64,000 nt of DNA from Breviolum minutum Mf 1.05b.01 (GCA_000507305.1 DF239147.1:1-64000); one strand, 5' to 3'; positions 23,161-34,582 are shown, counted from the first letter of the stretch. Program-made: numbers and translations. The notes: a model not told the origin generated them from the letters alone.

Positions 23161-23752
23161 AAATGGAATCATATTTCAGCAACCGAGATTTTCAATTGAA
23201 ATAAGGAAACGTCCCGAAACCTTGGCTCCCTTTTGCTGGGGAAAATCGGTGGACCCGTTTGAGGTCGCGAGCTAATTTCACCCAGAAAGATGGATGGATG
23301 TACACATCCCAGATGCTCCCATGGGATTGGAATATGGAACCTCACATTTCTCTTAGAAAAAATATTCTAGTCCCATGGAGCATATGAGAATGATGTACAA
23401 ATGAATCGAATCCTGTTGAAATGGATGTACAGATGGGATTTGTTTCTGGGATTTTGAGCAAAACTTAGGATGATCAAGGGTTTACTGGTTGGTGCAAACC
23501 ACCCCTACCTTGTTGCCACCCTTTGCTCGGACCATTTCAGTAGGGAAATTTGCCATCCTTAAAGCTCGGTTGTGATCCTATTCCAGAAATTGAAAGCTTC
23601 CAAACAATATCCTTTTGGAAAAATACCTTATGACATTTATGACCAATACCAATAGCCATTTAAAAAAACAGACCCCAGGCTCATATGCTCCATGGGACTG
23701 GAATATGTACCCAGATTGTACCATAAATTTAAGCAACATAACATGTATACTA

Positions 23753-23846
23753 TACCCTCCAGGGGATTAACATATCCCACCTGGGGAAAAGGAAAATCAT
23801 CTTCAAAATGCACTTTTCAGGGGATATGTTAGTTCCCTGGAGGGTA
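23753..23846. repeat. Inverted-repeat element, family A
   Basis: TACCCTCCAGGGGATTAACA and TGTTAGTTCCCTGGAGGGTA form the ends with flanking TA. The interior GAAAAGGAAAATCATCTTCAA is nearly identical to the copies at 37217 and 59776. Confidence 0.7.
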
Positions 23847-23848
23847 AA

Positions 23849-23983
23849 TATTCCAATCCCATGGTGCATCTGGGAAAAAAACCAGCGGCACATACATCCT
23901 CTGTCGAAAACCTTCTTGTCACATGGTGATTCCAGGGACTCCCAATAATGGTTGCCCCCTTTATGGTAAGCTTCCCATATCAT
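23849..23983 (-). CDS. Unidentified exon candidate
   Basis: The minus frame encodes WEAYHKGGNHYWESLESPCD and KKVFDRGCMCRWFFSQMHHG. Composition is coding-like. It ends next to the family-A element at 23753-23846, as several other exon candidates do. Confidence 0.4.
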
Positions 23984-24019
23984 TAAGGGATTCTGGACTT
24001 GGGAGTGGTAATGGGAATA

Positions 24020-24235
24020 CTATGGAGGCCCAAGATTTCCCATATCCTTGACATGTCCATGAAAAATGGGACCCACCGTTTCCCGGATGCCTTGAATTAG
24101 AACTCCTTGGCATAGTGAAACGTTTTTTCGCGAAAACGACTCCTGGGAAAAACAGCCAGGCAAAGCGGCAATTTTTTCTGCTGGGAAAAGCAGCTTCAAA
24201 AAACCGGACCCCATAGGATTCAATGGGACTGGTAT
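24020..24235 (-). CDS. Unidentified exon candidate next to family-F palindrome
   Basis: Immediately after TATACCAG in the palindrome end, the minus strand reads TC CCA TTG AAT..., encoding PLNPMGSGFLKLLFPAEKI and then ALPGCFSQESFSRKNVSLCQ and GVLIQGIRETVGPIFHGH. A second frame (PIESYGVRFFEAAF...) is also open, so the frame is not certain. Confidence 0.4.
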   Translation of the reverse strand: MPVPLNPMGSGFLKLLFPAEKIAALPGCFSQESFSRKNVSLCQGVLIQGIRETVGPIFHGHVKDMGNLGPP

Positions 24236-24420
24236 ATTTACCTATACACATTTACCACATAGGTTATCTAGAAATTAGGATCCATGTGAATGTAAACCAT
24301 AGGTTATCTAGGATCCATGTAGGGTATATTCACGGGATTATTTATATCCGACTGATTTACCATAAAAATCAAATACTTGCGTAGGTAAACATACCAGTCC
24401 CATTGATCCGATGGGATGGG
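24205..24420. repeat. Family-F palindrome with an internal insertion
   Basis: The outer ends CCCATAGGATTCAATGGGAC and GTCCCATTGATCCGATGGG are inverted. The element is about twice the normal length, and CATAGGTTATCTAG(A/G) occurs twice inside (about 24256 and 24298), suggesting an internal duplication or insertion. Confidence 0.5.
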
Positions 24421-24514
24421 GAAGTGCCAAGCGCAACAGCAATGGTCGAAGAAATTGGGGGAAGTTGTTTGACACAGCAAGGCTGGTTTTTGGAGTCAGT
24501 TTTCCCTTACCAAG

Positions 24515-24585
24515 GCGGGCCCTTGACAGTTATAAATGGAGTTACAACCCCTATAAGCAGGGTTATAACCCCAGTTACCCACTAT
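24515..24585. repeat. Family-I fragment
   Basis: CAAGGCGGGCCCTTGACAGT begins a family-I left end. The interior has GGAGTTACAACCCC and GGGTTATAACCCC; no matching right end is present. Confidence 0.45.
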
Positions 24586-26740
24586 TAAGGCCAGGGTTTC
24601 ATTGCTCAGTTGGTAATCATACCATACATGGATCCATGATGGCCTAACAAACCTACTCTTGTCTTTTCTGCGTGGTAAGTTTTGTTACTTCATGTCACCC
24701 AGATGAATGGAATTGTGGGTCGAAATTTTACTTCCCCTGTCCCCCGGCCTTAACTGCTGAGTGAAAACCCTGGAAAAAAGTTTGCAAATCTTTTTTAGTT
24801 CTGGTTCATATTCAGTAGGGATTCCCATCTCCCAAAAAATTGGAAAAGTTCCACCATTCAGCAAGTATACAAGTTTAATTCCCCTTAACCCACCACCAAA
24901 CTAGGAGTTTTGGAGAAGAAATCTGTCCCTTCTGTTGCAATGGTTCGGGGATTGACTCATCTAGATTCTAGATTCTAGATCCCTATATTTATATACCCTG
25001 GAAGTCCAAGTCGACTATTTTTAGAATGGATTTTCCACCAAAGACTATTGTTTTAGTAAGGCCTTTAATGGTGTTTGACTTCCAGGATATCAGCTGCTCT
25101 ATGGAAGATATTTACCTACATTGGGTCCAAACACAAACACGTTTCTATTGGTCAATGTAGGTCAATACCAGCTTGTGTTGGCACATCTAACGAGTCTGTC
25201 AAATCCGTTTTTTTGCTAAAGGTGATTTCCAACGTTAACCACAATACACTTGATATTCAAGAGAATTTATATGTACTTCTTTCATATCTTCCATCAGAAT
25301 CAGTGTTTGATTTGTACAGTTCAACTGCTCACACGTCTTGCCATCTTGCCCGCCTCATTTCTGGTTCGACCAGTGTTGCCTCAACCGCATGGGAGCGAAC
25401 ATGTTTGACGAAACATGCCGTTGCAAAAGAGCCGTTTTTTGGCACATGCATGTCCGAGAGCAGCGAAGTGGTGATTTTTTTGTTGGCGATAGATCAAGCA
25501 ACACCAAAAAAGGGGTTGATGAAAGTCATCATCAGTTTAAGCCCTACTAAGGGGTGATAAATTTAGAAAAACATACAAGACAATATTAGCTGGCAAGTGC
25601 TTAACCCCCACCCAGTTGCTCATTTGCTCGTCATTTACTAGGGAAATGGCCATCTTTTGCTCAATTGCTCATCACTAAGCACCAGCCAGTTACACATGAC
25701 ACAAGGTTTTTTCTCTGGAAACTGGGTAACTTTAAAATCATCCCTAAGAATCGTGGGGACCTCAAGATTTAAAACTGCAAGATTTCATAATGTTTCAATA
25801 TGTTTCAAGCAAGGCATTTGAGCTACTTTCAGCATCTTTCATCCTTGAGAGTACCCTCCCTGAAACTAACAGCGAGTTTACCCCTGAAAATGGAGTGTTG
25901 CACGACTACGTTCCTGTTGGGTCCCGGCTTACTTTCAGTTGCGAACTGTTCTTTTTGTAGAGGGTAACTTCAAAAATGTTGTCTTTTTCGTGTAGTTTTC
26001 CTTCCTCAGCATATTTGGAAACATGCCAGAAAAGCCAGGCGAAAGGGTGATGCATCATGTACCTGCAACTGGCTGGTAGAGTAGCTGGAAGTGAGCAATG
26101 TGAACCAAAGCCTGTGGTTGGTAAATAGGGATCCTTATAATGGCTTATTATACTATAATCATGATCCCTCTGTAACTGGGTAGTACAGTGCCCTACGAAT
26201 AACAAAGTTGGTGGTTTCAACCCAACACAAAAATGCGCAAGTCAAATTGGGAATCATTCCTCCAAAGGTCAGAATAGAAATAGATCGTTTTTGAAACCAC
26301 CTCCGGGCATGTGAATTCATGTGAAGCAGTTTGATCATGTCATACTTCACCAATGTTCAATGTACACTGAAAAACAAGGCCACAAAGTTTTGAAGGTCAA
26401 AACTCTCCGTCCCTAAGAACCCTGTTCCGAAACTCTCCCGGATCGCAACTGGCATGTGATTCACTCACCAAAAAACGGCAGTCATTTCACCCACCTTCCG
26501 AGACAAAAAACAAAAAAAATCTGTCGGCCATCATGTCAAAAAATGGTGGTGAACGTCTTGGATGATGGTGAAACCCTTACTTATTACTTGAAAAATGGTA
26601 GGACGACGGTAGGACTCAAAATTCCCAATCTAATATTAACCAAACATAGTGCCGGTTTCACTCGGACTTGCAGTCTTTCATGATAACTATATTTTAATTC
26701 ACCTTCAATTCTTTAGGAAGGCGATTTTCTTGGAGGATTT
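24586..26740. other. Mostly non-coding, one + strand open frame
   Basis: A + frame at 25075-25557 (160 codons; includes STAHTSCHLARLISGSTSVA) has no recognised domain and no splice support. A family-A copy lies at 25852-25976 and an E fragment at 26120-26200. Confidence 0.35.
25852..25976. repeat. Inverted-repeat element, family A (diverged)
   Basis: TACCCTCCCTGAAACTAACA at the left is a perfect family-A end. The right end GAACTGTTCTTTTTGTAGAGGGTA is worn. Confidence 0.55.
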
Positions 26741-26902
26741 TGGTTGTGACCGCTGATTCACCCTGAACAAGTGGCCGAAGTTTCCACCGAAAAATCTCGA
26801 CTGGGCACGGAGAAGACCCTCTATCTGGTGGCCTTGGTGATTAGTAGGAATCTGGAGGTGATGGTTACGGCCGGATGTGCCAGGAATTTGGTAAATGGTT
26901 AA
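26741..26902 (-). CDS. Unidentified exon following a family-B element
   Basis: Directly after CCACCAACTAG of the element at 26903-27004, the minus strand stays open for about 54 codons: LTIYQIPGTSGRNHHLQIPT, then NHQGHQIEGLLRAQSRFFGG and NFGHLFRVNQRSQ. The element thus ends in a ready AG acceptor and its other end reads AACAAG|GTGGTGG, donor-like. No family recognised. Confidence 0.4.
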
Positions 26903-27004
26903 CTAGTTGGTGGTTGAACCAACCCATCTGAAAAATATGAGTCAAAATAGGAATCTTCCCCAAGTAGGGATGAAAATTCCAAAAATATTTGAAACCACCA
27001 CCTT
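26903..27004. repeat. Inverted-repeat element, family B (introner candidate)
   Basis: CTAGTTGGTGGTTGAACCAA and TTTGAAACCACCACCTTGTT are the ends. On the minus strand the element begins GTGGTGGTTTC and ends CCACCAACTAG, so both GT and AG are present at its edges. Confidence 0.55.
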
Positions 27005-28348
27005 GTTAATAACTGGATTGGAACCTACTTTTGAATGGGATATATTAGGGTTGCAACCCACTTACAAACCATTTACTAACTTCCTGAAACATCCATGGGG
27101 AGATGTGGTTTCCGAAATCTTGCGGAAATTGGTTTCCTAACTAACGGGGGGAAAGTGTACTTAGGGAAACCTACCATTTTTAATTTCGTAGGGAAGCAAT
27201 GGGAAACAATAGAGAAGATTGGAGACGCCCCCTGGAAGAACCCCCATGATTACGTATATGATTCTGTATATTTCCTGATTCCGACCCAACCCTCCCCACT
27301 TCGACATTAGTTACCAACCTCTCCAATAAGGTGACCAAACAGACGTGTTTAAAAGACTGGGAAAAAATCGGCCAACTGGTGAACGCAAATTGCAGTCTAG
27401 TTGTATTTTGGGTTGTCCCCCATCCCAGTAACAGTCAGTATAGTTGAAGATAAAATGTAATGCCAACAAGACAATTTGATGATTGTGATGGGGAACTGGT
27501 GGTCACTATACTACTGGGAGGGGGGAGAACCCAAGTTACATTCGCGGAAAATCGCCCCATGGGATTTCCGTTGTCAACCAGCATGATTTCATGGGAAAGT
27601 CACCAGGATTCGCCACTGGGGCAGGTGGTTCCGAAGGTTCCGAATGCCTGTTCTACAGTAGGTTTGGAACCCCTAGTTGTAAATCAAATGAGATTGTTGA
27701 CCCCAGTGAATCATAGTGAATCTTACTCAACCTTAGTTGTAATAGGGTATAACTGTATAACCAAGACTAAATCCACTTATAGGAGCTAGGGGGCCCGTTA
27801 GGCATGGATTTTCCTAAGTAATGATGGCTTTCTTGGGAAATCCCTATGATAGGCTCAACCCCCGACCAACGATTGCTTGAACAATTTCAGGGGTCATATG
27901 AAAGTTACCAACCTCAAAACACTGCCAGACTTAATTTTGGATTTGGCTATGGTTCAAAATTCGGATACCAAAGAGATTGAAAAATCAAAGCTGGTCCGAC
28001 TTTGAGGACCTATATGTACATACATCCCTCATTAAAAAGAAACAGGCTCAAGTTCCTTCACCCTTCCATTGGAGGGTGTCCCTAAGCTGGTCAGATAAGG
28101 GTAAGGTGATGCTCACAACATCACAGATGGAAACCCTGATGTCCATTGGACCGTGTCCCTATGCTGATCCGATACGGGTTTCTTTATTATGAAACTACTC
28201 TTCTCCTTGAAAAAAACCAAGCGCTGGTTGATGCAAACCGCCAAAATGAGCTTCAACTAGACATGGTTTCTGAATGTCCCACAAAAGAAATCTTGGTTTG
28301 ATCCATGGCTGGGGCCTCAGCCACTGAAATTGTTTCATTGGCTTGAAA
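27005..28348. other. No exon recognised
   Basis: It contains a worn family-I end (27660-27800), scattered repeat fragments and short open frames without coding character. Confidence 0.35.
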
Positions 28349-28585
28349 TCAGCCACCACTACAACGATTTTTTCTAATAAGTTCAGGCCAAGTGGGACGT
28401 TTCACCAAAAGATTGTCGATGTTGACGTCGCGGTTTTGCGTGACCAAGGCAACTGAGTGAATCAATTGTACATGGAGAATCGGCAAGTCAAGGTTGAAAC
28501 ATGGCCGGTCCTCACTTTTTTTTGATGCAACAACTGAAAGCGCTGCCTCCCAGGGTGGCGTGCCAAAAACAACTCTTGCGTTCAA
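28349..28585 (-). CDS. Unidentified exon candidate
   Basis: The minus frame encodes VVASKKSEDRPCFNLDLPIL, then HVQLIHSVALVTQNRDVNID and NLLVKRPTWPELIRKN. Codon and residue composition are good. The + strand is also open from 28501 (SRPVMKEAVAAAQQHVRYEC), so overlapping exons or a strand error are possible above 28500. Confidence 0.4.
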   Translation of the reverse strand: MNARVVFGTPPWEAALSVVASKKSEDRPCFNLDLPILHVQLIHSVALVTQNRDVNIDNLLVKRPTWPELIRKNRCSGG

Positions 28586-29071
28586 ACTCCCGACCGGTCA
28601 TGAAAGAAGCAGTAGCTGCTGCGCAGCAGCACGTCCGATATGAGTGCCGATCATGGTGGTTATTGACATTGAAAGCCGTACTTGTCGCATTTGTGTGCCA
28701 TAGTAAGGGTGCGGAAGGTATGAGCACAGGTAAAATTACCAACTTGCTTGGAGAATGCCACCACATCTCGCCCCAATCACAAAGCTTCCCGAAAAAGGAT
28801 CCAGTGCACAAGGTACAAACTCATATATCTAAGATTGCGTCTTCTAAAGTAACAAAAAAGAATCGTGCTGCCGTCAAAGCTGTCGGCTTGCTCCAAAAAG
28901 TTGCCAAATCAGACTTTGGTGCATGTTCGGGATGCTCCCGGGATGGTACGAGTAGCAGTTCGCGTGTCCGATATTCGATTGAGGGGAAAAAAAACATATC
29001 CTGAGATGCGAAACCCTTCCCAGGATTCCAGTCCCGTAGTACTAAGCTATGGCATATTTACCTATACATTT

Positions 29072-29333
29072 ACCTAGAGCTTCAAGAACCTCAAAAAAGT
29101 AGGCCCAGTGAAAAAAACCGGGGTTTTGGAAGAAGAACCGGGTTCTTCAAAACCCATATCTTATATATGGGTTTTGTACGGGTTAAATACGGGTTTTGTA
29201 CTCTTTAAATACGGGTTCTGCACGGATGAAGCCCATCTTTTTGGGCAAAAACTGGGTTTTTCCTGAAAATTGAAGAAAAGCCGGGTTTTTGGAAAAAGAC
29301 CTACAAATTCTTGGGTTTTTGAAGCTCTAGGTA
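29072..29333. repeat. Inverted-repeat element with TACGGGTT sub-repeats
   Basis: ACCTAGAGCTTCAAGAACC at the left is mirrored by GGGTTTTTGAAGCTCTAGGT at the right. Inside, GGGTTTTGTACGGGTTAAA, ACGGGTTTTGTACTC and ACGGGTTCTGCACGG form a loose tandem array. It sits inside another element whose ends carry TATTTACCTATACA and TGTAGGGAAATATACC. Confidence 0.55.
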
Positions 29334-30074
29334 GTTGATTTTATGGTGAATGTAGGGAAATATACCATACATTGATCCTATGTGAGTGGCAAATTGAATA
29401 GTTTAGGTTGGGATCCCCTTTTTCGCCTGAGACGTCATCCTGGTCGCCGCTATATAAAAATATCATGAATTAACCTGGCACCCTGGCACCCTGAACCATC
29501 TACGAATATCTACGAATTAGAATGGTGAAGTTCCGGTTGGATTCGACTCCGACTCCAAATTCTTACCATAAATGGTGAAGTTTCACCATTTCCATCTGGT
29601 AAAAAAAATGGTTGGTTTTAAGGTAAGAGGCAAGTATATTGAAAATTAAAAGGAAACTATGAAATCCCTGAAAATTACCATAGATTTTCTGCTTGTCTAT
29701 CTTGTCTGATCCCCAACAAAAAATGGGTGGCATTTGATGATGTCACCATGATCCAGGAATGTTTCAACTTCACTGCACTTCTCCCAAGGTTCCACACAAG
29801 ACAACGTTGAACATGTTGAAGGGAACCAGTTGAACAGGTGGAAATGGATACCTCAGACCACCACTTACAGGTAAGGGGGCAGAAATCCCTAGTTGTAAAT
29901 GAGATATTATCTCACCCAAAAACACCCAGCAAGTTCATTTGGCCTACCCCTTTGCCCGCAAGATTGGGAATTCTTTACATGGATCATCTGAAAAAAAACC
30001 TATTGTTTTGTTTGGTTTTACTGGACTTCCTCCCGGGCTACAAATCGACCGTAACACAAATCACCTACCAGCTG
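29334..30074. other. No exon recognised
   Basis: AT-rich sequence with an inverted TTTCACCATTTCCATCTGGTAA-type fragment near 29580. I see nothing else I can support. Confidence 0.3.
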
Positions 30075-30165
30075 TCATATGGTGCAACGTTTCTTTTGAC
30101 CAACAACCCAACGACATCTGATCGTCAAGTTTGAGCTATGACTAAAAAAAACGAGTATATCCTCC
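30075..30165 (-). CDS. Unidentified exon downstream of family-A intron
   Basis: After GTTAGTTTCAG in the element's inverted repeat, the minus strand reads G GAG GAT ATA CTC..., encoding EDILVFFSHSSNLTIRCRWV before a stop at 30075. Entry is in phase 2, matching the exit phase of 30264-30293. Confidence 0.4.
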
Positions 30166-30263
30166 CTGAAACTAACATATCCCATGAAAATGGATGGTTG
30201 GAAGACTAGTTTCCTTCTGGGAAAGCCCACTTTCAGGTGCTATGTTAGTTTCAGGGAGGGTAC
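30166..30263 (-). repeat. Family-A inverted repeat behaving as an intron (introner candidate)
   Basis: The element ends are TATCCTCCCTGAAACTAACA and TGTTAGTTTCAGGGAGGGTA. On the minus strand the sequence GT|GTACCCTCCC gives a GT donor at one edge, and TTTCAG|GG inside the opposite repeat gives the acceptor. Excision joins GGA GT to G GAG GAT in frame. Confidence 0.45.
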
Positions 30264-30293
30264 ACTCCAGGATCAACCAACATCATAGTTGGC
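30264..30293 (-). CDS. 30-nt exon candidate
   Basis: It is bounded on the minus strand by GATTTTCAG and the GT of the family-A element. It encodes PTMMLVDPG with split codons at both ends. Frame agreement with 30075-30165 is the main support. Confidence 0.3.
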
Positions 30294-30938
30294 CTGAAAA
30301 TCCACCTCATTTTGAAGGTATCTATCAAGATGTTCCATGGCTATGTGTAGTTTTCCCGGAGTGTGCATCCCACTGTACTAAGGGGCGATTTCAAAATACC
30401 CACAACATTCCCGCAATTAATGGTAGTTATAAATGAAGTAAAAAAACCCAACAAGTAGGGTTAAAACCCCAGTTAATTATCAATTTCAAAGGGTATTAAA
30501 ACGAGTTATAACCCCACGTACAACTGGCTTTTGGGCCCACCTTGTAAAATCTAACCAACCCAGGTTTTAGTTTGCGGCTGAAATTGAAAAAAAAAAACGA
30601 CAGAAACATCGTTCACCAAAACTCTCCTAAAAGTGACACGATAGTATGCCTGGCACGGGTTTCAGTTGGATTTGGACGCCGACTTCAAATCATTATCATG
30701 GAAAAATGCCTGTTTTACCACATGTTTAGGGCACCTTAGGCACCAAATCCAAGTGTCTAGACACACCCTCAAAAGTTCCAAGTTTTTCCTATACTTCACC
30801 ATTTCCATCCATTTCAAAACCGCTCGTTTTTTGGATACCAAGCAGTAATATCACTGGAAGGCCAAGTTGCAACACCCCTCTAAATTGATCAGTGTTTTGA
30901 AGTAAGCATATAAAATCAAACAATTCCAGGGAACATAT

Positions 30939-31034
30939 CCCATAGGATCCATGGGACTGGTATATTTACCGACTAGTTTATCATAAACATTAAGCAAATG
31001 TAGGAAAATATGTCAGTCCCATGGATCCTATGGG
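30939..31034. repeat. Palindromic element, family F (well preserved)
   Basis: CCATAGGATCCATGGGACTG and CAGTCCCATGGATCCTATGG are perfect inverted ends. The adjoining bases read |GTATATTTACC and ...ATATGTCAG|, so on the + strand the element is flanked by canonical GT and AG. Confidence 0.75.
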
Positions 31035-32812
31035 TAAAACTTTTTTGTTCATAAAGGGTGACTTCTAGGCTTCTGGAATAAACTCGTTGGGTTCTGCAAA
31101 ATTGCTGTAATAGTGGATAATCAAGGCTTAAAACAGGTTCCCTTCATGAAAATAGATTGTTTGCCCACTGTGAACCAGGGCTTAGGCGTGCCCTAATAAA
31201 TATAACTCGGTAGTATTATCCCCTATACTTGATGGCTAGTGGTTGTTAGTTACTAGCTAGTACGTTGGGTTATAACCATATTTAGGGGGACATATAAACC
31301 AACTTCCCGAAGTTAAAAATCATAGTTTAGTTACTAACCACTTGGAGGATCTTGGAGGATCATCCCATTTAGCAAGTGGTTAGTAACCATGGATAGGAAC
31401 CGTCCCCTAAGCAAGGTTCTAGTTTTAAATGGCTCACAAAAGCCCAATAACCAACCACCTACCAAGTAGGGGCACATCCTCCAAGTAGGGCAGATTCCAC
31501 CTTTTTTTGATTTTTTTGCTCGGGTCCCAAATCAAAACCCAGGTTTTTGCGATCTTTTGGAGGTTAGTATCCCGTTTGACGGCCCCCAAAAACGTCGTCC
31601 CAAAAACCTTTCATCCGAAGGCACGCCATCTGTGGGTTCACCTGTCCACCCATAGCCTGGAAGGTGATCATCCCAGGGTGATTTACATGCAGGACACCAC
31701 CCCTAAAGGTTGGTTGGTGCCCAGTGGTGCCCATAGAAACATATTGAAAATTGAGGTTGGTGAACTTAAGGTTGGTTGGTTGATCCATTAAAAAACTCAT
31801 AAGAACTCGACATCCAAAACACCTGGGGTTGTTTGGAGGAGTATTTGGGCCCAAAAAGAAAAACAGACACCGAAAGTCAGTTGGTATTTGGGTGTTTAGG
31901 GGGTATATTCAACCTATAATTAGCAATGTTCTTTACAGGAAAAAAAACAGTACTCATTTATAAGATCATGTAAGAACCATTTTATTCGACCTATTGGTAC
32001 CCATATGCTCCATGTATGCAATATTTACCGATACGTCTTCCTTTTTTGCCAAATTTATGGTAAATGCGGGTAAAATAAAACATGCATAAAGCATCTGGGG
32101 TTTGCTTAGCCTGTACCAATTACATTTGACAATGATTTAGTCTTAAACATGGCATCTTGATAGGAATCCGCTGCTCGCGAAATTGCACAATAACTATAAT
32201 AAATCAACACTTTGTGACTGCGATGTGTTAGGCTTGCACAGAAATTTAATTTTAATCCCATAGGATCAATGCACGGTATATTTACCTACATGCGGTCCCA
32301 AATGTGACAAAATATACCATAAGCGTGCGACGAAAAAACCCTCTTATTTTCCATTATGATCGTCATCTAACTGGGTAGTATTACATCCCCTACATACCCC
32401 AAACAACTTGTTTTTTTTCATGGCTCACGTGGATCCTATCAAAATTGGAAAGCCATCAAAAACCGTGATTTAAAATGACGCTGAAAAGACCTTTTAACAT
32501 CTTTTAACCATATATTATGGCTAATCAACTAACCCCCACCCAACTTACCCCCACGGGAAATGAGGCCTTATGATCAGGCCTTAATAACTATAGGTTATCC
32601 TTTTAAAAAATGGAACCAGCTTCTTCAAGTCGTGACCTCATTACCCCTTGAAGAGTGATCCCCTGAAAACGTTTTGTCCCGCCATTTTTGGGGGAATCAA
32701 AAGGACGCGACTTGAAGAAGTTGGATGATGGTTATGTTTTTTTTCGTTTTGAAATTTATCAGCTTCTTTGAATTTTCAGTTTCGCAAGGTTTGAATCTTG
32801 CTTGCAACACTT

Positions 32813-32940
32813 ACTTGGAGGGCCATCCCAGGTAGTAAGTAGTTACTAAGGTCATTTGGAAGGGGACCGGCAACCCAAGTCTTCGGGACTTGCGATCACC
32901 GTAGTTGCTAACCACTTACTAAACGGGATGATCCTCTAGG
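32813..32940. repeat. Inverted-repeat element, family H
   Basis: CTTGGAGGGCCATCCCAGGT and AACGGGATGATCCTCTAGG are the ends, with internal AGTAAGTAGTTACTA and AACCACTTACTAA arms. On the minus strand it ends CTCCAAG followed by T, as in the other H copies, with an open phase-1 frame beyond. Confidence 0.6.
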
Positions 32941-32945
32941 ATAAT

Positions 32946-32958
32946 TATATATATATAT
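32946..32958. repeat. (AT)n run
   Basis: Short AT dinucleotide run. Confidence 0.85.
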
Positions 32959-33530
32959 GTTTCACAAAGGGCAAGCAAAAATCCCTGGAAAATCCTTCCA
33001 CACAAAATAGGAGTCGACAGAACGGCTGTCTTAAGGCTGGAAACTGAAAATGATGCTAATCAGTGCTTGAACCAGGAGTAGCAATTTCCTGAGAGAACAA
33101 AATTCAAAAGTATATGAATAGTGATTAAGCCTTCCATGTCTACAGAATTCATTGCCTACCCCGGCCAGGGATACGCAGTATCCCCCAGAGCCTGGGTTGC
33201 CACAGCATGGCCGAGAGCCCTTTGACACACCTTTGGAGCACCCCCCCAACACGGGCATTCCAGAATGCTATGTCGTCAACCCCTTGACGCTGTGAGACGT
33301 TGCAGGGATGTGGGCTGCGAAAGGCTTGTGCTCGTTCCCAGAGGTGCTGTAGTTCTTTCCTTCTTCAAGTTGGACACCTTTTGGACGAACCGCGGCTGTG
33401 ACGACCATCAGCAAATCACCTAAGTCAGCAAATCAGGCCTCATCAAGAGCCTCACTGACCTCACCTTGTTGGCACTGCGAGGACTCTCTCTCTAATGAGG
33501 TGTCGCAGCGCAATGACCGGCATCTCGGCG

Positions 33531-33887
33531 TCATCGTGCAATCCAAGGACCAATGACGGCTGCCACCCCCGCAGGGGAAATTTCATTTCCTTGCCATTCA
33601 CAGCGATGTCCTATCTCCCTAAATACTGTAAGCCCCGGATACCGGATGCCTGAGACATTGGCCACTCCTCGTTCAGTTGGTGGTATCTCTTCAAGTGTGA
33701 GCAAAGCAAGTGCATCAGTGCTGATGGATGATTTCTGACTCAAATATGGCTTAGCATCACCAACAGTGCAAATGGCGATACCCCGAGCATCCGCGACAAC
33801 CTGCGAAAGATCAACCAGTGCCACATTCTCTCCTGCTTCATCCTGGAAGTCCTTCCCGGAAGATCTTTGTGAGGTTATAAAAACCAT
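33531..33887 (-). CDS. Coding segment of unknown function, possible retroelement relic
   Basis: The minus frame of 118 codons encodes ENVALVDLSQVVADARGIAI, then CTVGDAKPYLSQKSSISTDA and LALLTLEEIPPTERGVANVS. Base composition and codons are clearly coding. Just past the stop, another frame continues (MPVIALRHLIRERVLAVPTR) to a donor-like AAG|GTGAGG near 33465, which suggests an intron or a frame break. The style resembles ORFs of dinoflagellate retroelements, but that is an impression only. Confidence 0.45.
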   Translation of the reverse strand: MVFITSQRSSGKDFQDEAGENVALVDLSQVVADARGIAICTVGDAKPYLSQKSSISTDALALLTLEEIPPTERGVANVSGIRYPGLTVFREIGHRCEWQGNEISPAGVAAVIGPWIAR

Positions 33888-34024
33888 CTTCCATGGTTTC
33901 TTCCTTGATAGTTAATAAGTTTCTTACAGTTAACAAGCTTCCAAGGCTATTAACAATAAGTTCAGATGAGTTTCTTCCATGGAATAAGTTCCTTACTCTC
34001 GATCTGAAGAACCTATTTCCAACT

Positions 34025-34145
34025 AGGATGTCCCAGTAATTTAGGATCAATCGTTAGCATCAATGGGTTATTTCATCTACTGAGAAAGTTAGGGTTATAT
34101 TAGACGCCACTGATCCGATCACCTTTGATCCTAACTTCCTGGGAC
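34025..34145. repeat. Inverted-repeat element, family O (TGTCCCAG ends)
   Basis: GGATGTCCCAGTAATTTAGG at the left is mirrored by CCTAACTTCCTGGGACATCC at the right. A related half copy lies at 38345-38470. The interior has GGGTTATATTAGACG. Confidence 0.6.
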
Positions 34146-34267
34146 ATCCAAGTAGATGGAGGGGAAACGACCCGACCCAAAAAGGGACTCAAAGACCTTC
34201 ACAAAAACCATTGGTTTTGATTGGGTTTTCCAACAACAAACTCGAAAAAAATTGGGAATCTGTTTCT

Positions 34268-34365
34268 AGTTGGTGGTTTCAACCCCTTTGAAAAATATTA
34301 GTCAAATTGGATGATTTCCCCAGGTAAGGTTGAAAATAGAAAATATTTGGAACCACCACCCAGGT
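34268..34365. repeat. Inverted-repeat element, family B
   Basis: CTAGTTGGTGGTTTCAACCC and GGAACCACCACCCAG are the ends. The interior matches 41377-41473, including CAAATTGGATGATTTCCCCA. Confidence 0.7.
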
Positions 34366-34582
34366 TTTGAATGTGGCCCCTTCCGGTATCCGTTGGAAGT
34401 TTCCGATTTCTTCGGTGCCTGGCTATGCACGGCAGGCGCACACCTTTGGCTTTTTTTTGGCCGAGGGGGATTGGCTTGACACTAAATGGATTCTCATGGA
34501 TGTATGCTTCCCCGAAAAAAGCCATAGTTGAAAGGAGATACATTCTTTTTAACCATCATTTTTGGTATCTGGGTACAGCATC

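Larger units (their letters stand above)
30294..33530. other. Repeat-filled stretch
   Basis: It contains family-I (30410-30545), family-F (30939-31034) and family-H (32813-32940) elements, further H-like ends at 31330-31400 and a (TA)n run. Open frames on both strands at 31507-31854 lack recognisable character. Confidence 0.4.

Noticed and set aside
25075..25557. 160-codon + strand frame as a gene
   Set aside because: No domain, no splice or start support, and ordinary composition for this sequence.
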